Below, in pieces: positions 7,299 to 14,592 of a stretch of DNA of 25,912 bases. This DNA is from JBBIJR01 sp037445875. Lineage in GTDB: Bacteria > CLD3 > SB21. Position 1 is the first letter of the stretch; each line of letters begins with the position of its first letter. The notes below the pieces were generated by a model. That model was not told the DNA's origin, searched no databases, and saw only the letters and a program-made list of their open reading frames with translations. A program made the translations under genes and the position numbers. The stretch spans positions 1-25,912 of the forward strand of contig JBBIJR010000052.1 in assembly GCA_037445875.1 (NCBI GenBank). The letters run 5' to 3'.

Positions 7299-8270
7299 AT
7301 GAAAGGACCCATTTCTCGGTTCATCGAACAGCATTTTCTCCACTTCAATGCCGCGGCGCTGGTCGATGCGGCGCGCGCGTATGAAGAGCAGTTGAAAGGC
7401 GGAGGCCGCATGATGGTCACGCTGGCCGGCGCGATGAGCACGGCGGAACTGGGCAAGTCCCTGGCCGAGATGATCCGCCAGGACAAGATTCACGTCATCT
7501 CCTGCACGGGCGCCAATCTCGAAGAGGATCTGATGAACCTGGTCGCCCACACCCACTACAAGCGAGTTCCCAACTACCGCGACCTCACGCCGACGGACGA
7601 ATGGGAGCTGCTGCAGAGCCATTACAATCGTGTGACCGACACGTGCATCCCCGAGGAGGAAGCCTTTCGCCGGATCGAGCGCCATGCGCTGCAGCTCTGG
7701 AAGGAAGCCGACTCGAAGGGCGAACGGCATTTTCCGCACGAATATCTGTTCCGGTTGCTCCGAGAGGGCGTTCTCAAGACGCATTACGAGATCGATCCGA
7801 AGGACAGCTGGATGATTGCCGCCGCGGAAAAGAACCTGCCGATCGTCGTACCGGGCTGGGAGGACTCCACGCTCGGCAACATCTTCGCCGCTTACTGCAT
7901 GAAACGGGAACTGCGTCCGTCGTGCATCAAGACCGGGGTCGAATACATGACGTACCTCGCCGACTGGTACGTGAAACATTCGTCCGGGAAGGGCGTCGGC
8001 TTCTTCCAGATCGGCGGGGGCATTGCCGGCGATTTCCCCATCTGCGTCGTCCCGATGTTGTACCAGGACCTCGGCAAGCAGGACATCCCGTTCTGGAGTT
8101 ATTTCTGCCAGATATCCGATTCGACGACGAGTTACGGCTCGTACTCCGGCGCCGTCCCGAACGAGAAGATCACCTGGGGCAAGCTCGACGTCCACACGCC
8201 GAAGTTCATCATCGAATCCGATGCCACGATCGTCGCTCCCTTGATCTTCGCCTGGGTGCTTGACTGGTAA
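7299..8270 (+). CDS. Deoxyhypusine synthase family protein
   Basis: A 323-residue homolog of deoxyhypusine synthase, the NAD-dependent enzyme that in eukaryotes and archaea moves the aminobutyl group of spermidine to eIF5A. Family landmarks are VTLAGAMSTAELGKSLAEMI (~40-60), VISCTGANLEEDLMN (~66-80), VPGWEDSTLGN (~184-194), FFQIGGGIAGDFPI (~235-248), and SGAVPNEKITWGKL (~283-296) with the lysine equivalent to the catalytic human Lys329 (K295). The human GGGVVKHH motif with catalytic His288 is replaced here by GGGIAGDF, so the histidine position is Asp245. Bacteria lack eIF5A, so the acceptor is probably a small amine (homospermidine-synthase-like chemistry has evolved from this family in plants) or another protein; this is inference. 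It has its own candidate promoter and a GGAG site before the ATG. No other polyamine gene is in the window. Confidence 0.9.
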   Translation: MKGPISRFIEQHFLHFNAAALVDAARAYEEQLKGGGRMMVTLAGAMSTAELGKSLAEMIRQDKIHVISCTGANLEEDLMNLVAHTHYKRVPNYRDLTPTDEWELLQSHYNRVTDTCIPEEEAFRRIERHALQLWKEADSKGERHFPHEYLFRLLREGVLKTHYEIDPKDSWMIAAAEKNLPIVVPGWEDSTLGNIFAAYCMKRELRPSCIKTGVEYMTYLADWYVKHSSGKGVGFFQIGGGIAGDFPICVVPMLYQDLGKQDIPFWSYFCQISDSTTSYGSYSGAVPNEKITWGKLDVHTPKFIIESDATIVAPLIFAWVLDW

Positions 8271-8325
8271 AGGGTTTGAAGCTGCCCGGCCGTTGTTTCT
8301 TCCCCGATTTCCCGCCCGATAGTCC

Positions 8326-8353
8326 TTGACTATGGATGGACGTTTGGTTAACT
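8326..8353 (+). promoter_or_regulatory. Candidate promoter of the ferredoxin gene
   Basis: TTGACT (8326-8331) and TTAACT (8348-8353) are 16 bases apart, about 70 bases before the ferredoxin ATG. Confidence 0.45.
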
Positions 8354-8423
8354 TGCGCCTGATTTGATGAACGCGGCTCCCCGAGCCTCAGTCGTTGAAA
8401 CGCAACCGATAAGGAGCTTCATC

Positions 8424-8666
8424 ATGGCCTATGTGATCTGTGAACCCTGCATTGGAGTGAAAGATACCGCGTGTGTCAAAGTCTGCCCGGTCGACTGCAT
8501 CTACGATTCCGAAGGTTGGGACCAACTCTATATTCACCCGGACGAGTGCATCGATTGCGGCGCGTGCGAACCCGAATGTCCCGTGGAAGCGATCTTTGCG
8601 GCTGAAAACGTTCCCGAGAAATGGAAACACTTCACGCAGAAAAACGCGGACATGTTCAAGCAGTAA
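8424..8666 (+). CDS. fdxA: Seven-iron (3Fe-4S/4Fe-4S) ferredoxin, Thermus type
   Basis: A small cytoplasmic electron carrier of 80 residues. It starts MAYVICEPCIGVKDTACVKV, nearly the classic bacterial 7Fe ferredoxin opening. The first cluster site is C9-x7-C17-x3-C21-P, as for a 3Fe-4S centre. The second is C42-x2-C45-x2-C48-x3-C52-P, with C25 available to complete the two-cluster pattern. The tail VPEKWKHFTQKNADMF is also typical. The ATG at 8424 follows AAGGAG by eight bases; an upstream in-frame ATG at 8364 lacks family similarity and is rejected. It is monocistronic: a candidate promoter precedes it and a terminator follows. The redox partner is unknown. Confidence 0.95.
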   Translation: MAYVICEPCIGVKDTACVKVCPVDCIYDSEGWDQLYIHPDECIDCGACEPECPVEAIFAAENVPEKWKHFTQKNADMFKQ

Positions 8667-8689
8667 GATCGACGTTGTGTACGTTTCAG

Positions 8690-8720
8690 AAGGCTCCGAT
8701 GAAGGTCAGAGCCTTTTTTT
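8690..8720 (+). terminator. Rho-independent terminator of the ferredoxin gene
   Basis: AAGGCTC (8690-8696) pairs with GAGCCTT (8709-8715) across a 12-base loop and runs into seven or more T's. It lies 23 bases after the ferredoxin stop. Confidence 0.9.
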
Positions 8721-9142
8721 GTTGAAGCCATAACGGCTCGAAGCGCAAAGACTCGAACAGAAAACCGAAGACAGGACCGAAAAAAGAGCAAACGAACGAT
8801 CGAAATGATCTCGTTCACGGACGCCGATAATCATTGCGCCTACCGGATTCGCCGCCGTCCGATCGAACGCCTCGCCGAGGTCGAGCGGCGCCGTCAGCTC
8901 TACATCGAACAACACTGTGATCCCTCTGAACGAAGAGGTCAAAGAACTCTAACGGTTGTTAAACTCAAACGGCGTTAGGTACCCGACCGTCGGCAGTCCG
9001 GCCGATTTCGCCGATCCGGAGAGGGACAAGAAGGCCCCTGGGAAGGGCAGGACGCGTCGATCTGAATCATGCGTGGGATAGGAACAAAGAAGAGTACCGG
9101 AATTTCAAAGAGAACGACCAAACCCTCTGACGGAGGTCATCG
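8721..9142. other. Gene-poor stretch, possible decayed coding remnants
   Basis: No convincing gene is seen here. A 57-codon frame (8805-8978, plus strand; MISFTDADNHCAYRIRRRP...) lacks a ribosome site and known motifs. Another plus frame without a good start ends at 9130 and would read LNHAWDRNKEEYRNFKENDQ near 9060-9128, which looks protein-like but short. These may be remains of a lost gene; this is weak. The 3' part must contain the leader of the isomerase gene at 9143. Confidence 0.4.
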
Positions 9143-9595
9143 GTGACCATTGCCATTGGCTGTGACCACGGGGGATTTCCCCTCAAGCAAACCGTCATGG
9201 AGACCGTGCAGAAGGCCGGCCATTCGGTGATCGATCTCGGTACGCATTCGACCGACGCGGTGGATTACCCGGATTTTTCGGAAGCGGTGGCCCGTGCGGT
9301 GTTGGAAGGCAAGGCCGAGCGCGGGATCATCATCTGCGGCAGCGGCGTCGGGGCCACCGTTGCGGCGAACAAGTTCAAAGGCATCCGGGCGGGCCTCTGC
9401 CATGACACGTTCTCGGCGCGCCAGGGCGTGGAGGACGACGACATGAACGTGATCACCATGGGCGCCCGGATCATCGGCCCGCTGCTGGCCATCGAGATCA
9501 TCCAGGCATTTCTGAAGGCCTCGTTCTCCAACGCCGAGCGCCACGTCCGGCGATTGAACAAGGTGAAGTCGTTCGAAGATCGGTTCGGCCGATAA
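9143..9595 (+). CDS. rpiB: RpiB/LacA/LacB family sugar-phosphate isomerase
   Basis: A 150-residue aldose-ketose isomerase of the RpiB/LacAB family, typically converting ribose 5-phosphate to ribulose 5-phosphate in the pentose phosphate pathway. It shows MTIAIGCDHGGFPLK at the start (D8-H9), DYPDFSEAVA (~41-50), and the active-site IICGSGVGATVAANKFKGIRA with catalytic-type Cys65. The histidine found in E. coli RpiB just before a conserved NV (RQHNDTNV) appears here as an acidic residue (GVEDDDMNV), so ring-opening may differ or the substrate may be another sugar phosphate. The start is GTG at 9143, supported by GGAGG nine bases upstream. The next gene starts 22 bases after its stop, so it probably leads the run of plus-strand genes, though it has no obvious metabolic link to them. 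Confidence 0.88.
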   Translation: MTIAIGCDHGGFPLKQTVMETVQKAGHSVIDLGTHSTDAVDYPDFSEAVARAVLEGKAERGIIICGSGVGATVAANKFKGIRAGLCHDTFSARQGVEDDDMNVITMGARIIGPLLAIEIIQAFLKASFSNAERHVRRLNKVKSFEDRFGR

Positions 9596-9617
9596 CAGCG
9601 GACGGCCAGGATTCACG

Positions 9618-10712
9618 ATGCAAAAACCCTATCCACCCGTATACTACGCCGACTATCTGCAGCTGGACCGGCTCCTCGGCAGTCAGCAACGCAAGAGCGA
9701 GGAATACGGCGCAACCGCTCACGATGAGATGCTCTTCATCGTAGTGCACCAGGCGTACGAGCTCTGGTTCAAGCAGATCCTCTTCGAACTGGAGTCGGTC
9801 ATCGGACTGTTCGAGAAGGACCGGATCGACGAACGCAGCATCGGTGTGGCCGTTTCGCGGTTGATGCGTGTGACGGAGATCCAGAAGATCCTGATCGACC
9901 AGCTGCGCGTGCTCGAGACGATGACGCCGCTCGACTTCCTCGAATTCCGCGATTACCTGGTGCCGGCCTCGGGTTTCCAGAGCTACCAGTTCCGCCTCAT
10001 CGAAAACCGCTTAGGCCTGCAGTACGGGACGCGCCTGTCCTACAACCAGGCCCCGTATTACTCGAGGCTCTCTCCCGAGCACCAGCAGCTGCTGCAGGAA
10101 TCCGACCGCAAGCCGTCGCTGTTCGTCCTCGTCGAGAAATGGCTCGAACGGACGCCGTTCCTCGAGTTTGGGCGTTACAACTTCTGGGCAACGTACCGCG
10201 AGGCCGTCGAACGGATGCTGCGCAACGATCGTGCGATCATCGAAAAAAATCCCACACTGGGAGAAAACGAAAAAAGCGAACAACTGCGCCAGTTGAAAAA
10301 CACGGAGGAGAACTTCGAGGCCCTGTTCGATCCGGCCCGACACGACGAATGGGTCCGTCAGGGCGTTCGTCGTCTGTCCTACCGCGCCACCGAGGCCGCG
10401 CTGCTGATCTGCCTCTACCGCGACCAGCCAATCCTTCATCTCCCGTTCCGCTTGATTACGACGCTGGTGGACATCGACGAATTGCTCACGACCTGGCGGT
10501 ACCGCCATACGCTGATGGTCCATCGTATGATCGGCACCAAGATCGGAACCGGCGGTTCCTCCGGCCACCAGTATCTTCGCGAAACCACGGAACGGCACAA
10601 GGTGTTTGTGGACTTTTTCAATCTCTCTACGTTCCTGATCCCGCGCTCCCAGCTGCCGAAGCTGCCGGACGAAATTGAAAAGAACCTCGGGTTCTTCTAC
10701 GGGCAGGATTGA
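9618..10712 (+). CDS. kynA: Tryptophan 2,3-dioxygenase
   Basis: A haem enzyme that opens the indole ring of L-tryptophan to N-formylkynurenine, the first step of the kynurenine pathway. The 364-residue product shows YADYLQLDRLLGSQ, the signature DEMLFIVVHQAYELWFKQ (H44 in the substrate pocket), the SGFQSYQFRLIENRLG substrate-binding helix (~118-133), and the C-terminal RYRHTLMVHRMIGTKIGTGG followed by SSGHQYL, with the proximal haem histidine and the Gly-rich loop. This is somewhat longer than the ~280-300-residue bacterial form and nearer to the ~380-400-residue animal-like type. It sits 22 bases after the isomerase gene and 16 bases before the DinB-like gene, so it is probably in an operon. 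No kynureninase or formamidase lies in the window; an ALDH8A1-like dehydrogenase does, at 14593. Confidence 0.96.
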   Translation: MQKPYPPVYYADYLQLDRLLGSQQRKSEEYGATAHDEMLFIVVHQAYELWFKQILFELESVIGLFEKDRIDERSIGVAVSRLMRVTEIQKILIDQLRVLETMTPLDFLEFRDYLVPASGFQSYQFRLIENRLGLQYGTRLSYNQAPYYSRLSPEHQQLLQESDRKPSLFVLVEKWLERTPFLEFGRYNFWATYREAVERMLRNDRAIIEKNPTLGENEKSEQLRQLKNTEENFEALFDPARHDEWVRQGVRRLSYRATEAALLICLYRDQPILHLPFRLITTLVDIDELLTTWRYRHTLMVHRMIGTKIGTGGSSGHQYLRETTERHKVFVDFFNLSTFLIPRSQLPKLPDEIEKNLGFFYGQD

Positions 10713-10728
10713 ACCACGGCACACGACG

Positions 10729-11226
10729 ATGCGCGCGGACAACCCCCTTCACACGGCCGCGGACGAGTTGTCCCAATTGATCGACGACACGCGTTCACGG
10801 CTGCTCGCGATCGCGCCTTCGAAGGCCGCCGAAAAGCCGTATCCGGACAAGTGGTCGATCCAGGAGATTATCGGACACGCGATCGATTCGGCGCTCAACA
10901 ATCATCAGCGCATCGTTCGCCTGCAACAGTCGGATATTGGGCGTTGGGTGTACGATCAGGAACACTGGGTGGCCGCGCAGCGATATCAGGAGGAAGATTG
11001 GAAGGAACTGGTCCAGCTGTGGTATTCGTGCAACCGTCATCTGGCGCACGTGATCCGTTCCATCGATCCCGCAGCGCTCGACCGGACGTGCGACATGGGC
11101 TACCCGAAGCCGGCCACGCTGCGGTTCGTCGCCGAGGACTACGTTCGCCATCTGCGTCACCATCTCGATCAGATCTTCGATACGGCGGATGCGCGCAGCC
11201 GGAAAAGGTGGGCGCCGAAGCAGTGA
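10729..11226 (+). CDS. DinB-like metal-binding four-helix-bundle protein
   Basis: A 165-residue DinB/YfiT-type protein. The N-terminal helix is followed by YPDKWSIQEIIGHAIDSALNNHQR, with His50 in the typical W-S-x-x-E-x-x-x-H context. A central HLAHVIRSIDPAALDR and a final EDYVRHLRHHLDQIF supply the second and third histidines (H141 and H145 likely), the usual metal triad. Members of the family are often thiol-transferases or have no known activity. The ATG at 10729 lies 16 bases after the tryptophan dioxygenase stop with no clear ribosome site, suggesting translational coupling. A longer frame beginning inside the dioxygenase is rejected. The substrate is unknown. Confidence 0.85.
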   Translation: MRADNPLHTAADELSQLIDDTRSRLLAIAPSKAAEKPYPDKWSIQEIIGHAIDSALNNHQRIVRLQQSDIGRWVYDQEHWVAAQRYQEEDWKELVQLWYSCNRHLAHVIRSIDPAALDRTCDMGYPKPATLRFVAEDYVRHLRHHLDQIFDTADARSRKRWAPKQ

Positions 11227-11282
11227 ACGAACGATTGGGAATTGCGCGTCCGAAACAGCATCGCGTGCTTTGAGGAGTACGC

Positions 11283-12065
11283 TTGGAACTTTCGTTGTCT
11301 GCAAAGAACGCCGTTGTCTGCGGCAGTTCGCAGGGTATCGGAAAGGCCGTTGCCGTGGAGCTGGCCCGCCTGGGCGCCCGGGTTACGCTGGTCGCGCGCA
11401 ACGAACAGGCCCTTCAGCAGGTGGTGAAGGAATTGCAGCCGCTGGCCGCGCACGACTATCTGGTAGCCGATTTCACGCGGCCGGAGGAACTGCGTGAGCG
11501 CGTTCAGCCATATGCGGCTGCGCATGGACCTGTACACATCCTGGTTAACAACACGGGCGGGCCTCCCTCGGGGACGATCGTCGATGCGCAGGTCGAGGCG
11601 TTCGTCGAAGCGTTCCGTCAGCACGTGATCTGCAATCACGTGCTCGTTCAGGCGTTCGTGCCGGGCATGAAGGCCGAACGGTATGGCCGCATCATCAACA
11701 TCGTGTCGACCTCGGTCAAACAACCCATCCGCAACCTCGGTGTGTCCAACACGACCCGCTGGGCGGTGGCCGGGTGGGCGAAGACACTAGCGACCGAGCT
11801 GGCGCCGTTCGGGATCACGGTAAACAACATCCTCCCGGGCGCGACGAAGACCGAGCGCCTTTTCTCGCTGTTCGAAGCGCGAGCGCGGCAGTCGGGAAAG
11901 ACACCGGAGGAGATCGCCGCCGAGTGGATGGCTGAAATCCCCGCCGGACGATTCGGCGAACCTTCAGAGATTGCGGCGGCGGCAGCCTTCCTCGCATCAC
12001 CCGCCGCTTCGTACATCAACGGCATCAACCTGCCGGTGGATGGAGGGAGGCTGGGATGTTTGTGA
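11283..12065 (+). CDS. SDR family oxidoreductase with atypical active site
   Basis: A 260-residue Rossmann-fold short-chain dehydrogenase/reductase. The nucleotide-binding motif is CGSSQGIGKAVA (~13-24), followed by VARNEQAL, a D for adenine contact (VADFT) and LVNNTGGPPSG. The C-terminal half shows INIVSTSVKQPI, ELAPFGITVNNILPGATKTERL and INGINLPVDGGRLG. The usual Tyr-x3-Lys of SDRs is missing: the aligned segment reads VSNTTRWAVAGWAKTLA, placing Ser and Arg where Tyr and Lys should be. A subgroup of SDRs annotated as BKR-like is known to lack the standard tetrad. Start is TTG at 11283 with GAGGAG five bases upstream. As I recall, similar SDRs are found in kynurenine gene clusters of Bacteroidota, which would fit the neighbouring dioxygenase, but its substrate is not shown. 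Confidence 0.88.
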   Translation: MELSLSAKNAVVCGSSQGIGKAVAVELARLGARVTLVARNEQALQQVVKELQPLAAHDYLVADFTRPEELRERVQPYAAAHGPVHILVNNTGGPPSGTIVDAQVEAFVEAFRQHVICNHVLVQAFVPGMKAERYGRIINIVSTSVKQPIRNLGVSNTTRWAVAGWAKTLATELAPFGITVNNILPGATKTERLFSLFEARARQSGKTPEEIAAEWMAEIPAGRFGEPSEIAAAAAFLASPAASYINGINLPVDGGRLGCL

Positions 12066-12130
12066 GAGTTTTCGAAAGCAAATGACCGCGCAACGAACTG
12101 AAGGGGATACGATGAACCTCAAAACGTGGT

Positions 12131-12625
12131 TTGTTTGTTGCCGTTGTTGCCGCGTGCGCCCCCGACCCGCGCGTCTCCACGCTGATGGACCAGAACGACA
12201 TTCAGTCCGTGGTCCATCGCTTGTTCATCAACACGGACAGAAAGGACTGGACGGCCGTGCAGCTTTGCTTCGACGATTCCGTCCTGTTCGACATGACGTC
12301 GCTCGCCGGCGGGCAGCCGGCCCTGTTGGCGGCCCGCGACATTACCGCCGCCTGGGACCATGGGCTGAAGGACGTTCCCGCCGTCCACCATCAGGCGGGC
12401 AACTTCCTCATCACCGTGAAGGGCGACAAGGCCGACGTTTTCTGCTACGGCATCGCCATGCATTACCTGCTCGGCAAACCCGACCCGTACACGCGGACGT
12501 TTGTGGGAAGTTACGACTTCCACCTCGTGCGCCGGGCGGGAGCGTGGAAGATCGATCGCTTCAGATTCAACTCGAAGTACATCGTGGTCAATAAAGACGT
12601 TTCCACGGAGTTGCAGTCCCGCTAG
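12131..12625 (+). CDS. SnoaL-like (NTF2 fold) lipoprotein, probably frameshifted in the signal peptide
   Basis: In this frame the protein begins LFVAVVAACAPDPR, a lipoprotein hydrophobic core with lipobox VAAC, and continues DQNDIQSVVHRLFINTDRKD, FDDSVLFDMTSLAGG, VPAVHHQAGNFLITVKGDKA and HLVRRAGAWKIDRFRF, the pattern of a SnoaL-like NTF2-fold domain of about 135 residues. The only start in frame here is a TTG at 12131 without a ribosome site. A proper start, ATG at 12112 with AAGGGG upstream, reads MNLKTW but is one base out of frame. Removing one T from the TTT at 12130-12132 joins them as MNLKTWLFVAVVAAC, a perfect lipoprotein leader. So the gene is probably 12112-12625 with a one-base insertion or a sequencing error. 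NTF2-fold proteins of this type include isomerases, dehydratases and non-enzymatic binders; the role here is unknown. Confidence 0.8.
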   Translation: MFVAVVAACAPDPRVSTLMDQNDIQSVVHRLFINTDRKDWTAVQLCFDDSVLFDMTSLAGGQPALLAARDITAAWDHGLKDVPAVHHQAGNFLITVKGDKADVFCYGIAMHYLLGKPDPYTRTFVGSYDFHLVRRAGAWKIDRFRFNSKYIVVNKDVSTELQSR

Positions 12626-12649
12626 CGCGCCTGCGTGCGAATCGACCGT

Positions 12650-13423
12650 ATGGACTATGTGATCATCTCTCTCGCCGCCTTTTGCACGTCCGCGCTCACG
12701 CTCTTTTCCGGGTTTGGTCTCGGCACGCTGCTGCTGCCGGCGTTCGCTCTTTTCTTTCCCGTCGATCTGTCCGTGGCCATGACGGCCGTGGTGCACTTCC
12801 TCAACAACCTGTTCAAGCTCGCTCTTCTTCGCAAATGGGCCGACCGCTCGGTCGTGATTCGTTTCGGCGTGCCCGCGGCGCTGGCGGCGTTTCCCGGCGC
12901 GTGGCTGCTGTTCTGGCTGTCCGACCTTGAACCGGTGACCACGTGGACGCTCGGGGAGACCACCGGAATCGTAACTCCGGTCAAATTGATCGTGGCCGTC
13001 CTCATGGCGGGCTTTGCCGCGCTGGAACTCGCGCCGCGCGCAGGGGACCGGCTGCTCCCCAGGTCGCAGTGGCTGTTGGGCGGGGCCCTTAGCGGATTCT
13101 TCGGCGGACTTTCCGGTCATCAGGGCGCATTCCGAAGCGCGTTCCTTGTTCGCGCCGGCCTTTCGAGAGAGGCGTTCATCGCGACGGGCATCGTCATTGC
13201 CTGCATGGTGGACGTGACCCGGATGGGAGTGTACGCGCGCCATTTCGTCTCGTCGGGCCTCGAGGCCCACGCCGGCCTGCTGCTCTGTGTGCTGGGGGCG
13301 GCTTTTTTCGGAGCCTGGATTGGGAACCGCTATTCGCACGGCGTGACGATGCGCACGATACGTCTGCTCGTTGCCGCGATGTTGTTCGGCGTCGCCGTCG
13401 TCCTCGGACTCGGGATGACGTGA
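12650..13423 (+). CDS. TauE/SafE family membrane permease
   Basis: A 257-residue integral membrane protein with about seven to eight hydrophobic segments. The first begins at MDYVIISLAAFCTSALTLFSG and the last ends at LLVAAMLFGVAVVLGLGM. The duplicated core is visible as FSGFGLGTLLLPAFALFFP in the first half and GALSGFFGGLSGHQGAFRSAFL in the second half, as expected for the sulfite exporter TauE/SafE family (anion or organosulfonate export). The substrate is not known. The ATG at 12650 is chosen; an in-frame GTG five codons upstream (12635) is possible and neither has a clear ribosome site. It starts about 25 bases after the preceding stop and so is probably co-transcribed. Confidence 0.88.
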   Translation: MDYVIISLAAFCTSALTLFSGFGLGTLLLPAFALFFPVDLSVAMTAVVHFLNNLFKLALLRKWADRSVVIRFGVPAALAAFPGAWLLFWLSDLEPVTTWTLGETTGIVTPVKLIVAVLMAGFAALELAPRAGDRLLPRSQWLLGGALSGFFGGLSGHQGAFRSAFLVRAGLSREAFIATGIVIACMVDVTRMGVYARHFVSSGLEAHAGLLLCVLGAAFFGAWIGNRYSHGVTMRTIRLLVAAMLFGVAVVLGLGMT

Positions 13424-13465
13424 TCGAACGAATTCGAAGAACACTTTTGCACGTGGAGATCGTCT

Positions 13466-13795
13466 ATGCTAACGTGGGAAGACTTCGACCGGGTGGAGAT
13501 GCGCGTCGGCACGATCGTCGAGGCGCAGGAATTTCCACGGGCGCGCAAACCCTCGTACCGCCTCGTCGTGGATTTCGGGGCGGCCGGCCGGAAACCGTCG
13601 AGTGCCCAACTGACGGCGCTGTACAGCCCGGCCGATCTGCTGGGCAAACAAGTTGTCGCGGTCGTGAATTTTCCTCCGAAGAATATTGCGGGATTCTCTT
13701 CGGAGTGTCTTGTGCTGGGGGTGTTGCGGTCCGAAGGTGAAGTGGTGCTGTTGACGACCGAGCGGCCTGTTCCCGACGGGCTGCGTGTGTTCTGA
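13466..13795 (+). CDS. csaA: CsaA-like tRNA-binding protein (EMAP/OB-fold)
   Basis: A 109-residue stand-alone tRNA-binding OB-fold domain, as found in CsaA and at the C-terminus of MetRS. It has WEDFDRVEMRVGTIVEAQEFP at the start, SYRLVVDFG, and the hallmark KQVVAVVNFPPKNIAGFSSECLVLG followed by a GEVVLLTTERPVPDGLRVF tail. Length matches CsaA (about 110 residues), which binds tRNA and shows chaperone-like activity in Bacillus. The ATG at 13466 follows GGAG by eight bases. It is 42 bases after the permease stop. Two clearly separate roles, tRNA handling or export chaperone, cannot be told apart here. Confidence 0.9.
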   Translation: MLTWEDFDRVEMRVGTIVEAQEFPRARKPSYRLVVDFGAAGRKPSSAQLTALYSPADLLGKQVVAVVNFPPKNIAGFSSECLVLGVLRSEGEVVLLTTERPVPDGLRVF

Positions 13796-13866
13796 CGTGT
13801 ATTTTGCACGTGACAACGTCACGGGCGTCGAGTACATTGAGCCGTCCATACCGAGGATAACATCCC

Positions 13867-14484
13867 ATGTGCGATCGCGGCGCATTCGATCCTTCTCCGC
13901 TCCTGAAACACGTCTTCGAAGAGCACGTTCGACGGTACGGCGATCCCGATACGATCTACCATTTCGGAACGGCCGCGGCCGGGGAAACGCCCGCTTTCGA
14001 GCGCTTGGACGTGTACGTCTGGCGGCCTACGGGTGACGTACCGGTAGCAACCTTGACGACGCTGGGTCTTTCGGACCGCGTCATGAAGGGTTGTTCCCAC
14101 CGCGCCGAGATTCACTGGACCGTGCGGGGCGGGTTGAGCGACGACGACGAATCGGCCGCCGCGGCGTTCCTGGCCAACCTCGCGGCCTATCCGCTGCTGC
14201 GCCGCTCGTTTCTTGATTTCTGGCACCTGATTCCGCATGCCGGGGCGATTCCCTGCTTCCCATCCTGCTCGTCGCTGTTGTTCCATCCGACATTTGTGGA
14301 AGGCGGATGGGATCGGCTGGAGTTTGGCGGCGCCGACATCCGGCTGCTCAATCTTGTACCGCTGACTCCACTCGAATGCGAGGAGGCAATGGCCAGGGGC
14401 GTGAACGTGCTGATGGCGAGACTCTACGCAGAGGAAACGGACCTTTTTTTCGACCGAGTGCATCGAGAGCGGCGGCGTGCGTGA
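13867..14484 (+). CDS. Suppressor-of-fused (SUFU) domain protein
   Basis: A 205-residue protein with a bacterial SUFU domain. The family pattern is seen as HVRRYGDPDTIYHFGTAAAG, LDVYVWRPTGDVPVATLTTLGLSD, RAEIHWTVRGG (~75-90) and a C-terminal LRLLNLVPLTPLECEEAMARG-like block (here IRLLNLVPLTPLECEEAMA). In bacteria, SUFU-superfamily proteins are known mainly as immunity proteins of polymorphic toxin systems and as orphan genes. No toxin is visible beside it, so it may be an orphan. It starts at ATG 13867 with GAGGAT upstream. Function is unknown here. Confidence 0.78.
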   Translation: MCDRGAFDPSPLLKHVFEEHVRRYGDPDTIYHFGTAAAGETPAFERLDVYVWRPTGDVPVATLTTLGLSDRVMKGCSHRAEIHWTVRGGLSDDDESAAAAFLANLAAYPLLRRSFLDFWHLIPHAGAIPCFPSCSSLLFHPTFVEGGWDRLEFGGADIRLLNLVPLTPLECEEAMARGVNVLMARLYAEETDLFFDRVHRERRRA

Positions 14485-14592
14485 AGCCCGGTGGTGGCGC
14501 TCAAAAGGCCGAACGGCTCGCGGGGACCCGGCAGGAGGTGGCGTTGCGATGCGGCTGCTAAGGAAACTCACGGACAGTGTGAGGAAGGCTGA

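Noticed and set aside
8706..8942. 78-codon minus-strand frame after the ferredoxin terminator
   Set aside because: No ribosome site or motif; it overlaps the terminator and is not protein-like at its end.
12119..13444. 441-codon minus-strand frame opposite the lipoprotein and permease genes
   Set aside because: Its product is rich in Arg, Gly, Glu and His, as expected for an antisense shadow of GC-rich genes. The plus-strand genes have clear signals.
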